A stretch of 64,000 nt of DNA from Plumapathes pennacea (GCA_964036295.1 OZ038471.1:5454001-5518000); one strand, 5' to 3'. Shown: positions 1-11,317, counted from the first letter of the stretch. Translations and numbers: made by a program. Notes: a model not told the origin generated them from the letters alone.

Positions 1-481
1 CGATCATTAGCACGAGGATGTGCTGTTTCATCACAAAATGAGGACAATTATTTAGCAGTCTTTGCCGCGTTGTTTGACTTGTATTGAATTGATTTCTGAT
101 GCCGGTTTAATTTTAGTTTGATGACTTGCTCTTAATTTAATTGGACAAATCTTTAATTTCGCAGTAAAGTCGTGAAATTTGCGGAAAATTTCCCAAGTCA
201 CTGTTAGTAAACAGTAAGTCCGGACAACTGTCAATAACTGCTTTTATTACACGACTTCACATTTTCGAGTGCAAATACGGGCCAAAACGAGTGCAAAGAT
301 GGGAGCGTATTGCACTCGTCAGGAACCAGATCAACTGGTTTATTAGCTTACGTGATCATTTTTCGCAAGCAATGTTTACAAACGCGTCATTTTTTTGTTC
401 CATTTTGCACGCGGCGAGAACGTTTGTCCTGCTTCGTTCGTCGTATAATAAACAATTTATTACACGAAAAGTCGTGCAATA

Positions 482-566
482 CGGCTGTATTTTTACTCGT
501 CAGTTTATTTTTTCTTGCCTGAAGCAGGCTCGAAAAAATAAAACCGACTCGTAAAAATACTCCGCC
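482..566. repeat. Imperfect inverted repeat (hairpin)
   Basis: Two arms of about 35 bp (starting CGGCTGTATTTTTACTCG and ending CGAGTAAAAATAC in inverse form) surround a short GC-rich centre. It looks like a small foldback or MITE relic; no target duplication is clear. Confidence 0.6.
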
Positions 567-1220
567 ATATTGCTCTCCTTCCCGTGTAATAACCTCTTTA
601 CATTCTAATAGTCGTTCAGTTCTTGTTCTGATCCGTGTGTATCTCAACTGACCAGCTCTTCGCGGCTGCCCACCTAGTTTGAGCAGATTATATGATTAGA
701 ATGTCGTATCGTAGATACTAATAGTAAAAAGAAAATAGTTATAGAACATCCACAGTTTTATTAGTAGTCATAATTGCCAACGAGCAAGCCGAGCGAAGAC
801 GGTCGGCTTGCGAGACGGCCAGCATAATGCCACGCGAAGTGTTGCAGCAGGCAGAAAAATTCTCGATCGAGCTGTTAAAAGTGTAATGTAAGGTGTAGAT
901 TCCCAGGAGACTTTGGTGCCGGAAATATCAGAGCGAACAGAGCCAATGAAAAGAGATGTTGATTTATGGTGTGACCGTTCTTAGCCAATCAGGTGGGAGC
1001 ATTTTGCACGAGGTTAACACATGCACTCACTAGCATCTGTCATCGAGTTCTTTTTCTCTCGTTGGCACTTAGCGAAAGCTACAACTAGTTTTATTACTAT
1101 TTAATGACACTTTCTTCGATGTCTTTTAAGCTTGTTTTAAACAACCAGATAGCGATATAGCACTCGCAATCTGATGAAACTAGAAAAAACAGTTTGTTTT
1201 TAATAACTTCAGTTAACGTA

Positions 1221-1465
1221 CAGGGCCCGGTTTTTCGAAAGTCGATTAAGCTAATCCAGGATTAACGAAATTCTTTCTCTCGACCTCTCTGCCAATATAC
1301 TGCAGGATTTTGTTCGAAGATGGAATAAAAAGCTTGTTCCAGCTTACAACGTTATCAAGAAAGTCGTTGTGGACGAAACTTTCACGTTTTTAGGCTTATA
1401 AATGACAAGAAAGTTTAGACCTAATCCAGGATTAGCCTAATCGTGCTTTGAAAAACTGGGCCCAG
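1221..1465. mobile_element. Tc1/mariner-type MITE, TA target duplication
   Basis: This 245-bp element begins CAGGGCCCGGTTTTTC and ends with the inverse (GAAAAACTGGGCCCAG). It is flanked by TA on both sides (1219-1220 and 1466-1467). Inner inverted motifs (TAATCCAGGATTA) lie next to both ends. It has no coding capacity, so it would be non-autonomous. The superfamily is inferred from the TA duplication. Confidence 0.75.
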
Positions 1466-1579
1466 TATGCTAATTGAAACGTCGTGTTGTCACTCGTGTA
1501 TTCAACAATCGCCGCATATTTTGTGGTTTTGATGCCCCGGGAACTGTGATGAAGGCCATATGTCGCCACTGCCGCCTAT

Positions 1580-1645
1580 GATTATTCTTCTGCTTATGAT
1601 TATTCTTATGCTTATGCTTATGCTTATGCTTATGATTATGCTTGC
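1580..1645. repeat. GCTTAT/GATTAT hexamer microsatellite
   Basis: A run of hexamers alternating between GCTTAT and GATTAT. It produces repetitive open frames on the minus strand that are not genes. Confidence 0.8.
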
Positions 1646-2344
1646 GTCGTGCGTGTAAACCAGCAGGCCTTTAATATCCTCAAACGCGCCGAACATGAGC
1701 TTAACCTAATACCTTCAATTACTATAGGTAGAGTGCACGAAATTAAAGTTGGGTGTCTGAATTTTAAACTAAGTATGGCTAAGTATATTTTAGAACCGCT
1801 CAGCCGTTACTTTCGCGTGGATCATCCGGACTTTCGGCCTTGGAACGACTATCATTAAACGCCAAACTTTTCCTGAGCGAAACAAGGTTACTGTGATGTC
1901 ATCCAAATGCTGTCTTGGAAGTAATATGTGCATCCTGCAAAGCTGATATAGTGAACTTCCTCAACGGACACCCCTTTAAGACGGTGCCGTTTCTTCAGTC
2001 ATTTACTAAAACTAAACGCTCTTTAATAGAGTGAGAGTTGCCTGTACAGTAATATGTTTAAGAAGTTTGCGACTTTATTCATTATGCAAAATACTGGGTC
2101 GATACAGAGCTTTTATTTTAGAGACGCTTGAATATCGTGACAACAAAGCCGTGTGACACGCTTTCGGCTGACTAAAATTAATGCTTTGTGTCTGAATTTT
2201 CTTGAAGAAAAGTTTCTTCGTCCTAAAATCAACTACTGTTGGAGAGCTAAAATAAAGCCTACAAGGTCCAAAATCGGGAAACTTGATAAAAGTAAACGTG
2301 TTATTTCGATTTCTTAAGTCAAAAAAGCTCTGTATATATACCAT

Positions 2345-4540
2345 TTTAGAGTGTTGTGACAACGTGACCTATTGATGACAACCAAAAATTAGTATTTATT
2401 ATTATTATTTGCCGTTATTTTAAACAAAATTTGACTGAGGCGAATTTGATTAATCATATGGCGAAACAACATGTTTTAGAGATTTTGAAAGAGCCGTAAC
2501 AGGCGACTCTTGCTTTCAGTTTTAAATTTGTTAAATTCAAGGATGTAATGTATAAAGTAAAAAAAAAAAACACATGTATTTGGTTATGATAGCGTTGGCT
2601 TGCGAATCGCGGCTTTTCTTAACATTTAAAAAAGAAATTTGGCGTCGAAGATTTCCTAAGTATATGCAAAACTGATTGAGTCATGATTCTAATTGCGCTT
2701 TTCTTGGCTTGCTGGACAGCCTCAAATATAATCTGTAGTTGCGTGTACAGAGTTATCTCGACGAATTTTGGAGTTTAGCTTGTCCACGAAAACTTGAAAA
2801 CGCATCACTGTGCACGTTGTCTGAACTAAATCAGTTTAAATAAATTTCATCTCTCAATTTTAAAATATTCCCGTTAAATTACTGTATGATGTGTTGCTAG
2901 GTGAAGATGACTAAATTGCCTATTTCATTATTAGTTCATATATTAGTTCATTAGTGATATTTCTTTTGCTACTTTAGGCGTTTCACAGTACCGTTGTTGT
3001 ACTATCACAATAACAATACTATATTCTCGCTCTAAGCACTTTTATTCATAATATTTCCATATTGTTGTTACATAGAAAAGTAGGTCACACTACAGGAGCC
3101 CTGTAGCGAGGAAACAAGCATTTCAGCACGCTGGGTTTAGTTATTCAAAAAGTGTGCGTAAGGTACAATCGGTTGATGCTTTGTTGCGTTCATACATAAC
3201 GTGTCTGCTACTTTGCCATATTTCACGGATTGATCCAACATCTTCTCGAACAAGCTGTTGTTCCTGTGCTCGATTGGCGCCAACCGTTGTGCTTCTTCTA
3301 TCCATCCCCTCCACACTTCCAGTTTGCTAATAGTTTTTGACCTCTTGGGATAGGAACGATGTTTAGGATTACCAGCAATAGCGGCAGTGAACATCAACAC
3401 TTGTCCACGGAATTTGATTTCAGCATTTGAAATGACATTTTTGTGAGCGTGGTACCAGCTTTCGTATTCGTACTCTTCCCTGTACGGCAGTATGTGAGTT
3501 ATGGCCTTGTAGTGAAAGGCATTAAAAATCGCGTCGAAGAAAATCACTGGCACTACAAGAGAAGTCTCATTTATGCCACAGAGGATCCTTCTTCTCTTGA
3601 AATGAACGTCAGCCCCATTATGAAAGGAATAGTCCAATACTCCAACTGCTGGTTCATAGTCTAGCAGCCACTTTTCTATCGCTCGGAAAGGTTGAAGAGT
3701 CGCTGCCATCCCTGGAGGAGTGAATTTATTAAATTTTACTCGCGTGTCATCATTTAGGAAGATGTAATATTGATAACCTGGTCTTCTGTCCAGTGCGGCG
3801 AAAAAGAGGACGTTTCTGCCGGAAACCCATGTCGTTTTAGGATCCAAGAGGTAGGAAATGTGCGGAGCGAAAGCTTTCTTCGTTTTACACGGGGTCCGGA
3901 AACTTAACACGATGACATCACAGTTGCAGGTGGATGCATTCCCCAACGGAATTGCGAGGTTTGGTGGTAAGCAGCTTTCAGTTTCTGTCAAGTATATGAA
4001 TGGTTTCTGAAACGAGGGATCTGCTCTATTTATCTTGCCATGATAAACAGGAGTCGTTGAAGAATTTTCTTTGAAGTAAGACATATAAATGAAGGTCCAG
4101 CTGGCCAAGGCAATTATTAGTAGAAGGAACTGATCCTGTTGCTTCATGTCGAAATATAATACACGATTAAATGCGATTATACGTAAAAAGAAAGGAGTTT
4201 AAAACTTTGATGCCACGTCAAGCAGATCTAGGTGGGCTGATTGTGATGCAAAGTAAAAAGAATATAAAACGAGTTGGCAGTTCTAGAGGTGTTAGAATTA
4301 ATATCCTTCAGCTTTGTTCTAACAAAGATTTTATACAAAAGCGAAAAATTATATTTTAGAAGAAGAAGAATGTTTTACTGATTGTCATTTCAATTAGTAA
4401 GTTTTCCTGTAGATGGGGACTAAGGAAACCTTTGCAGGTTTTTACAGGTAGTCCTCCATTCTAATTGTATCTACCTATTTTTCAACTTAAATCAAGTATC
4501 AATCGAGTATCAAGTATAGGTCGGTAATGTTACAAGTAAA
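2345..4540. repeat. Duplicated unit around copy 1
   Basis: The stretch from the block GTGACAACGTGACCTATTGA (about 2355) through copy 1 to about 4540 matches about 7080-9500 and, in part, 17400-19515. The upstream region of copy 1 (4200-4540, with CAGATCTAGGTGGGCTGATT) matches 9180-9500. Homology is continuous across gene and flanks, so the genes spread by DNA-level duplication rather than by independent retrocopying. Confidence 0.7.
3137..4147 (-). CDS. Glycosyltransferase-like type II membrane protein, copy 1
   Basis: An uninterrupted 336-residue frame starting at ATG 4147. Residues about 7-25 form one hydrophobic segment preceded by a short polar N-terminus, the pattern of a type II signal anchor; the rest would face the Golgi or ER lumen, with several NxS/T sites. 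Around residues 128-136 the sequence reads YIFLNDDTRV, which resembles the metal-binding DxD region of GT-A glycosyltransferases. About eight cysteines could form disulfides. I do not recognise the exact family, so acceptor and donor substrates are unknown. It is one of three near-identical copies; this one differs from copy 2 at about 13 of 336 residues, mostly in the C-terminus. A TTTATT on the plus strand near 3040 would give an AATAAA signal about 90 bp past the stop. The lack of introns suggests either a naturally single-exon gene or a retrocopy origin. Confidence 0.75.
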   Translation of the reverse strand: MKQQDQFLLLIIALASWTFIYMSYFKENSSTTPVYHGKINRADPSFQKPFIYLTETESCLPPNLAIPLGNASTCNCDVIVLSFRTPCKTKKAFAPHISYLLDPKTTWVSGRNVLFFAALDRRPGYQYYIFLNDDTRVKFNKFTPPGMAATLQPFRAIEKWLLDYEPAVGVLDYSFHNGADVHFKRRRILCGINETSLVVPVIFFDAIFNAFHYKAITHILPYREEYEYESWYHAHKNVISNAEIKFRGQVLMFTAAIAGNPKHRSYPKRSKTISKLEVWRGWIEEAQRLAPIEHRNNSLFEKMLDQSVKYGKVADTLCMNATKHQPIVPYAHFLNN

Positions 4541-4542
4541 AA

Positions 4543-4970
4543 GCTAGCCTAGCACTAACAATAACACGCCTGATTGACGCATGCAAACGGCTTGTAATTA
4601 ATTGTATGCTAATCAAAGAGATAGGAAGTATCTTTCTATTTTCGTTTTTAGAGTATAATATAATTTTGTTTCTATTTCATCGTCTGGAATGCTATTCCAT
4701 ATTCTCATTATGTGGCAAGTTGCTTGAAGTTGGCACATTCTTCCTCCTGATACCACTGTCGTCAGCGCCCGATTTTATTTGTCTGTCCCCCTATTGATGA
4801 TGAAAATTAGCCAATCACAAAGCGAGAAACTGACGACTATAGTAAATATCCTATCCTTAGATCAAAAATCAAAGTGATTTTTTCGACAGTTTCGAACGCG
4901 AGAATGGGATCTATCCGAGATTGGCTACCTCTTCACAAGTTTTTACACAGGTGAATAGTTACAAACTCAT
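4543..4970. repeat. Segmental repeat, left copy (partner 11318-11743)
   Basis: Starts at AAGCTAGCCTAGCACTAAC and runs to TACAAACTCATT. The same 0.42 kb recurs at 11318-11743 with few differences. A sub-block (TACCACTGTCGTCAGCGCCC) also occurs near 6870, 17190 and 19680. No gene is supported; it probably forms part of the upstream region of the duplicated unit. Confidence 0.75.
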
Positions 4971-5119
4971 TCTTATATAAAATCATTGTAGCAGAATCTG
5001 AATGTTGTTTTCTATGCCAAAAAGATAGAGATTCTGTTACACCTCTTTTGGGAATGCCACACATGCAGCAAAAAAAAAAAAAAAAAATTGACAAAATAAT
5101 GCACTTTCTTGCATCATTA

Positions 5120-5803
5120 AGGTGATGTTACACGAGACGATTTTTAACGACGATTTTTAGCGCAACAATGTTGCGCGAAAAATCGTCATAGTGTAACATG
5201 GCGCGCCGGACGATTTTTAGCGCAATCTTCGTTGCGGCAACATGTTAAAAGTTTTTGAATGGCCTTCAAACGCATGCAACAATGTTCCTCGAATTTTGTT
5301 GGAGTTGCTTCGTGTAACACCCTCGCAGTCGATTTTTCGCGCAACACTAACGTCACAGGACTTATTGACGCCCTCATTATTGTGTTAAACCTCTGTATTT
5401 ATGTGGCGACTCGGCCGACCAGCTCGTCGAATTTGTTTTTTGCCATCAGGAAATATTGAGCGAAAGTTCATCTTTTACGTTTAATTCTCTGGCTAACTGG
5501 TGATAAACCCCCTTTTCTTCTCTCTTCATCCATTCCCTCGTCCAAACAATTCTTTTTCGTGTTCGCGTCTGGTAATCTTCAAAACTATCAATTAATTACA
5601 ACATCCGCACAAAGTTCTGCTTTTGGTAAAGGCTGTTATGTTTTTGGAGAAGGAGTCTGGGCGCTAGCTGGATGTTGCGCGAAAAATTGTCTCGTAACAT
5701 GCCGTTGCCGCAACAATGTTGCGCCAAAAGTTGTCTTGTGTAACATGCATTAAAAATCGTCGCTAAAAATCGTCGTTAAAAATCGTCTCGTGTAACACCA
5801 CCT
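5120..5803. mobile_element. PIF/Harbinger-type MITE, copy A
   Basis: A 684-bp non-autonomous element with long terminal inverted repeats beginning AGGTGATGTTACACGAGACG and ending with the inverse. It is flanked by TTA on both sides (5117-5119, 5804-5806), the 3-bp target duplication typical of PIF/Harbinger. Inner repeats of CGATTTTTAGCG and TTGCGCGAAAAA follow each terminus. No transposase frame is present. The second copy at 15478-16153 sits at the same place in the duplicated block, so insertion predates the duplication. Confidence 0.85.
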
Positions 5804-6410
5804 TTAGGTCTTGTTTCGGTGCAGCAAAATCTGGATTTTAAAATATCTTTTGTTTGCAAGGTAGCACTGATCAAATACTACTACATCAGTGTCTGCTACT
5901 GGCACGTTTTTGCATCTACAGTTGCAGAACAAGGAATATAGTGCCATCAGTAACTGTGTTTGAATATCATCTGAAATATGAGTAATGCCGCTATAGAGAA
6001 ACAAGTCTCCTTGAAGGAAGACATTCAAGAAAAGTACAATTTGAAATGATCTCCAATACCCTTCTGGTTATAACTGAGCTCTTTTTTTTTAATATTCTTC
6101 GATGTTTTTCTCACATCACTTCATTTTCAAACGAGTATTTAGACCAAATAATACCACTACTTCTGGCTACTCCAAAGTATACAATATATTATTCTTAGCA
6201 TCAATGTACTGTGTTAATATATAAGTAACCCATGTTTGTTTGTATATATATACTGTTTATTCTTCAAATTGTTCTTCACTTTATGTAGGTAAATATATGT
6301 TATTATGAAAAAAAACAAAAACAAAAACAAAAAAAACAAAAAACAAAACACAAAAAAACAAAAAACAACTTCGAACCTGGCAAATGGTTTGAACCCAGGA
6401 GTGTGAACAG

Positions 6411-6601
6411 TTGGTTGGTTGTGATCGTCCGGGTTAGAGTAGTCTCCAGGAAGACTGTTGTTAGTGACTGACGTTTCGACTACCTGAGCGTAAGTCATCT
6501 TCAGAGTCTGAAGATGACTTACGCTCAGGTAGTCGAAACGTCAGTCACCAACAACAGTCTTTCTGGAGACTACTCTAACCCGGACGATCACAACCAACCA
6601 A
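6411..6601. repeat. Near-perfect 95-bp-arm palindrome, possible Penelope-type element end
   Basis: Arms 6411-6505 and 6507-6601 are almost exact reverse complements around a single G at 6506. Each arm, read outward from the centre, carries CTGAAGA, a short helix, then GAAAC. This order matches part of a hammerhead ribozyme core (CUGANGA, stem II, GAAA). Penelope-like retroelements are known to carry hammerhead motifs. The assignment is tentative. An identical structure lies at 16735-16926. Confidence 0.6.
6508..6539 (+). ncRNA. Hammerhead-like core (tentative)
   Basis: CTGAAGA (6508-6514), 20 nt able to form a six-pair helix with one bulged T (GACT-AC with GT-AGTC), then GAAAC (to 6539). The same motif is present inverted in the left arm of the palindrome. 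The hammerhead core CUGANGA/GAAA is matched; stems I and III were not resolved, so activity is not claimed. Confidence 0.3.
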
Positions 6602-8105
6602 CTTCGAACCTGTTGCTTCCTGTCGAAACTTAATACAAAGCGATTATACGAAAAAAGAAAGGACTTTGAAACTTTGATTCCACGTTGGCAGATCTAGGTG
6701 GGCTGATTGTGATGCAAAGTAAACAGAATCTAAAATGAGTTGGCAGTTCAAGATGTGTTAGAATTAATATCCTTGTGACAAAGATTTTATACAAAGCGAA
6801 CAATAATATCTATTTACTCATATGTGCAAGCAAATTACGTGAAGTTGACACATTCTTCCTCCTGATACCACTGTCGTCAGCGCCCGATTTTGTGTGTTTG
6901 TCCCCCTATTGATTGTGAAAATTAGCCAATCACAAAGGAAAAAACTGACGTGCTATAGTAAGAAAAATCCTATTTTTAGATCAATTTAAGTGATTTTTGG
7001 ACAGTTTCGAACGCGAGAGAATGGGATCTATCCGAGATTGGCTGCCTCTTTCACAGGCTGTTCCTCGACCATTTTAGAAGGTGTTGTGACAACGTGACCT
7101 ATTGATGAAAACCGAGAATTATTATTTTTATTATTGCCGCAAGAGAGTATGAGGTAATTACTTCATACACTCATTTGCTGTTATTTCAAACTGTGCGACT
7201 GAGACGAATTTGAATAATTATATTTTGCTTATTTTGCTAGCTTTTCTTGGCTCGCTAGACAGTCGCGGATATATTCTGTAGTTGCGTGTACAAAGTTGTC
7301 TCGGCGAATTTTGCAGTTTAGCTTGTCCACGAAAACTTGAAAACGCATCACTGTGCACGTTGTCTTGCCCTTTTAGCGGCCGACTGGTGACGTCCCTGTA
7401 CAACCATAGTTTGTAAAAATACGACCAGTAATCTCCAAGCGGAAAATAGATAAGAATCCCGCTTCCCAAAAACCCACTACAGGGTGAGGGGATATCTGCG
7501 ATTATGTACTTCTAGTTGCTGTAAATGCGAATTTGAATAAATCTAAATGTATTTTTGAAATATTCCCATTGAATCACCACAGGAGGTGTTTCACAGGAAG
7601 CGTGAAGATGACCAAATTGCCTATTTCTTCATTATATTGATTTTTTTGCTTTGCTACTTTAGGCGTTTCACAGTAACGTTGTTGTGTTATCACAATTAGT
7701 ACAGGTAATCGCATGATTTCAAGTGCAATTTGGAATAAATTAGCACGAGTGAATTTTTCAAAGACCACAAAATTGCACGAGCGCCGCGCGTATGCATGTT
7801 AAATACTATATTCTCGCTCCAGGCACTTTTCACAATTTTTCCATATTGTTGTCACATAACAACAGTAGGTCTACACTACAGCCCTATAGCGTGGAAACAA
7901 GCACCGTAAACTCTTTTTATTATTTTTATTTGTTTCATGTACTATAATTAATTAATAATTGTGCAAAGTTTCAAAAGAAAATCACCGCAACCAATACTAT
8001 ATTCTCTCTTCAGTTAGGCACTTTTTTTCATAATATTTCCATATTGTTGTCACATAGAAAAGTAGGGCTACACTACGGGAGCCCTGTAGCGCGGAAACAA
8101 TAATT

Positions 8106-9116
8106 TTAGTTATCCAAAAATTGTGCGTAAGGTACAATCGGTTGGTGCTTAGTTGCGTTCATACATAACGTGTCTGCTACTGTCGAATACGTCCAGGGTT
8201 GATCCAACATCTTCTCGAACAAGCTGTTGTTCCTGTGCTCGATTGGCGCCAACCGTTGTGCTTCTTCTATCCATCTCCTCCACACTTCCAGTTTGCTAAT
8301 AGTTTTTGACCTCTTGGGATAGGAACGATGTTTAGGATTACTAGCAATAGCGGCAGTGAACATCAACACTTGTCCACGGAATTTGATTTCAGCATTTGAA
8401 ATGACATTTTTGTGAGCGTGGTACCAGCTTTCGTATTCGTACTCTTCCCGGTACGGCAGTATGTGAGTTATGGCCTTGTAGTGAAAGGCATTAAAAATCG
8501 CGTCGAAGAAAATCACTGGCACTACAAGAGAAGTCTCATTTATGCCACAGAGGATCCTTCTTCTCTTGAAATGAACGTCAGCCCCATTATGAAAGGAATA
8601 GTCCAATACTCCAACTGCTGGTTCATAGTCTAGCAGCCACTTTTCTATCGCTCGGAAAGGTTGAAGAGTCGCTGCCATCCCTGGAGGAGTGAATTTATTA
8701 AATTTTACTCGCGTGTCGTCATTTAGGAAGATGTAATATTGATAACCTGGTCTTCTGTCCAGTGCGGCGAAAAAGAGGACGTTTCTGCCGGAAACCCATG
8801 TCGTTTTAGGATCCAAGAGGTAGGAAATGTGCGGAGCGAAAGCTTTCTTCGTTTTACACGGGGTCCGGAAACTTAACACGATGACATCACAGTTGCAGGT
8901 GGATGCATTCCCCAACGGAATTGCGAGGTTTGGTGGTAAGCAGCTTTCAGTTTCTGTCAAGTATATGAATGGTTTCTGAAACGGGGAATCCGCTCTATTT
9001 ATCTTGCCATGATAAACAGGAGTCGTTGAAGAATTTTCTTTGAAGTAAGACATATAAATGAAGGTCCAACTGGCCAAGGCAATTATTAGTAGAAGGAATT
9101 GTTCCTGTTTCTTCAT
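8106..9116 (-). CDS. Glycosyltransferase-like type II membrane protein, copy 2
   Basis: 336 residues from ATG 9116. The open frame extends upstream to 9182 but has no ATG there, and the chosen start aligns with copies 1 and 3. Features are as in copy 1: an N-terminal anchor at about residues 7-25, a lumenal domain with YIFLNDDTRV near residues 128-136, and several N-glycosylation sites. It is identical to copy 3 except for one residue (Ser versus Pro near position 44). Its C-terminus (QPWTYSTVAD) differs from copy 1 (QSVKYGKVAD). Intact and probably functional; function unassigned. Confidence 0.75.
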   Translation of the reverse strand: MKKQEQFLLLIIALASWTFIYMSYFKENSSTTPVYHGKINRADSPFQKPFIYLTETESCLPPNLAIPLGNASTCNCDVIVLSFRTPCKTKKAFAPHISYLLDPKTTWVSGRNVLFFAALDRRPGYQYYIFLNDDTRVKFNKFTPPGMAATLQPFRAIEKWLLDYEPAVGVLDYSFHNGADVHFKRRRILCGINETSLVVPVIFFDAIFNAFHYKAITHILPYREEYEYESWYHAHKNVISNAEIKFRGQVLMFTAAIASNPKHRSYPKRSKTISKLEVWRRWIEEAQRLAPIEHRNNSLFEKMLDQPWTYSTVADTLCMNATKHQPIVPYAQFLDN

Positions 9117-11317
9117 GTCGAAACTTAATACAAAGCAATTATCCGTAGCACTAGGGGATATTGAACTTTGATGCCACGTCAAGCAGATCTAGGTGGGCTG
9201 ATTGTGATGCAAAGTAAAAAGAATATAAAACGAGTTGGCAGTTCTAGAGGTGTTAGAATTAATATCCTTCAGCTTTGTTCTGACAAAGATTTTATACAAA
9301 AGCGAACAATAATATTTTAGAAGAAGAAGGTTTTACTGATTGTCATTTAAATTAGTAAGTTTTCCTGTAGATAGGGACTAAGGAAACCTTTGCAGGTTTT
9401 TACAGGTAGTCCTCCATTCTAATTGTATCTACCTATTTTTCAACTTAAATCAAGTATCGATCGAGTATCAAGTATAGGTCGGTAATGTTACAAGTAAAAT
9501 ATACTAGAAATACGATAATCGCAGATATCTCCTCGCTCAGTACTGGGTTTTCGGAAAGTGGGATTCTTGTTTATTTTTGGTTCGGAGATTATTTAAATTT
9601 TTTTTTGCAAACCACGGCTGTGTAGCGACGTCACCAGTCGGCCGCTAAAAAAAATCTTTGTCGTACGACAGTCTGGTTTAGTTCAGACAACGTGCACAGT
9701 CTGCAATTTTCGTAGACACTAAGCTGAACTTCAAAATTCGCTGAGACAACATTTACACGCAACTACAGAATACTCCCGACGCTTGAAAGCCAAGCAAAGT
9801 CGATCTTGGACACCGAAATTTTTTATGAATTTCAAGAAAAGCGACGATTTCTCCAGCCAATGCTTTATCCTAACCACATACGTCTATGTTTTTTTTATTT
9901 TTTACTTTATAAGTTTAATACGCTTCTTCGAGTGTGACAAAATTTAGAGCCGTCAAAGCGAGTCGCTTGTTTACACGCTTTTGAAGTCTCGGGACCGTGT
10001 GAATTTTGGCAGGGATTCAATTTTAAACACAACAACTTTTCAAACTGCGTTTGACGATTTTAAAATCTTTGACAGAAAAAAGAAATCAAGTCACTAAATA
10101 ATACAAGGTCCGATTGTATTGAGCGAGCAAACCCGGTCACTAAATAATACAAGGTCCGATTGTGTTGAGCGAGTATCTTACGGGGTCCCGCTAGTAGACA
10201 ATAATATACAATAGACTGTAATTGTTTAATTTGGAAAGCAGTGGCCGGATATTTTCTACTTTAATAGCCTTCAAAAAGCAAAAGCATTTTAACCCGGTTA
10301 CATTTTATCCTTGAATACAGTGTGCCAACAAACGCGGCGACAAAACTTCACAGCATGTGTCAGACTGTCAGTGAAATTATGCAAATATGTCAGGAGTCGG
10401 ATGACACAATCTTGCACGAAGTCACTCTGAAATAGCTTTGAAAACTAGCGAAAAGATCACAGTATAATCCTACTTGGCCTTCATCACAGTTCCCGGGGCA
10501 TCAAACGACAAACTATACGGCAATTGTTGAAATACCATAATGATAACACGACCGTCATTTAACAAAAGCGTTGTACGTTAATTCATGTAAATTTTCAAAA
10601 CTCACCGGTTCCTGAAAGCCATAGCTTTAGCTCTTTTCCAGCAAAGGAAACAAAACCCAAAACACTATTGTTTACGTCTTCAATGATTTCAAAGTACACT
10701 GTATAGAGCAGTCCTCATACAGTACGAAAATTCCACTTTCCTTTGTATTGTGTCGTCATCTTGTCAAACTTGGATTCTGAAAACTGCATTCCTGTTATTG
10801 TAAAAGGTGAAATTTGCCACGATGATTGTTCGATTTCCACCACTGTATTTTGCTATTTCTTTCTGAAGAAGTGTCTGCGTTTTAACACAATACTGGCGTC
10901 TGGGATTGTGTTCAGGTCGACCAGTTGTGCCTTCAAGAATCCGTTTCACGGCTAGTAAGCTTGCCTCCCATACACCGGCAAAATATCCGGGCAAATTGCA
11001 GCCGTCCGTCGAACTGCTTGGCCTTGTATCTGCATCTTATTGTACAAAATCACTTCCGTTCGTACTCTTACAGCTACCGCATGTCACTAAGAAAATGGCG
11101 GTTTACAGTTAAGCTGCCGATGTAACCTCGCAGTGGTCGCTCGACGCGGATGGCCCTGGGGACGAGTCGTACCCCACACACACACACACACGAACATTAA
11201 ATTTCGAGATGGCGACACGCTTGGAGTCTTCAAATGATGTGATTTAGCTGCATTAGCGTCGTGATTATTTCCCTCACTTCGTTCGGGGATAATAAGAATT
11301 GGCTAACAGCTTAACTA
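9117..11317. other. Intergenic, inverted-repeat and simple-repeat DNA
   Basis: No gene supported. 9180-9500 repeats the upstream sequence of copy 1. 9520-9990 is an inverted, diverged relative of 7215-7510 and 2480-2830. Two direct copies of a 38-bp motif (CACTAAATAATACAAGGTCC) lie at about 10096-10133 and 10138-10176. 10478-10560 matches 1484-1560 in inverse. A short CA microsatellite is at about 11175-11191. Confidence 0.6.

Larger units (their letters stand above)
1..3136. other. Intergenic repeat-rich DNA
   Basis: No gene can be supported here. The stretch holds an inverted repeat (482-566), a Tc1/mariner-type MITE (1221-1465), a GCTTAT microsatellite (about 1580-1645), and two patches (1484-1560 and about 2480-2830) that recur in inverted orientation near 10.5 and 9.7-10.0 kb. 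Short open frames lack family resemblance and conserved boundaries. Confidence 0.7.
5804..8105. other. Gene-free part of duplicated unit A
   Basis: No gene supported. It contains an A-rich tract (about 6308-6368), a long palindrome (6411-6601), a conserved 80-bp block (about 6850-6930) and the block 7215-7510 that recurs inverted at about 9520-9800. Sequence just downstream of gene copy 2 (7800-8100) is AT-rich and could hold its 3' untranslated region. Confidence 0.6.
4971..9182. repeat. Segmental duplication, copy A (partner 15331-19507)
   Basis: About 4.2 kb from CTTATATAAAATCATTGTAG to just upstream of gene copy 2 is repeated at an offset of 10.3 kb. The block includes a Harbinger-type MITE, a long hairpin, several low-complexity patches and gene copy 2. 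The encoded proteins differ at one residue, and flanking differences are sparse, so the duplication is recent. Confidence 0.85.
1484..10560. repeat. Large interrupted inverted repeat around glycosyltransferase-like copies 1 and 2
   Basis: The sequence at 1484-1560 is the reverse complement of about 10478-10560; both contain the block GATGCCCCGGGAACTGTGAT. Independently, 2480-2830 is a diverged reverse complement of about 9690-9990, sharing the block that reads CTGTAGTTGCGTGTA on the left. The two pairs are nested in the right order, so the interval is a large foldback with a loop that holds gene copies 1 and 2. The arms are eroded and interrupted. It may be an ancient composite transposon or an inverted duplication. 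Confidence 0.55.

Noticed and set aside
3443-3664. 73-codon plus-strand frame repeated in all three glycosyltransferase-like copies
   Set aside because: Conserved only because it is antisense to the conserved gene; no independent evidence.
5259-5459. 66-codon frame shared with 15617-15817
   Set aside because: It lies inside the non-autonomous MITE and encodes nothing recognisable.
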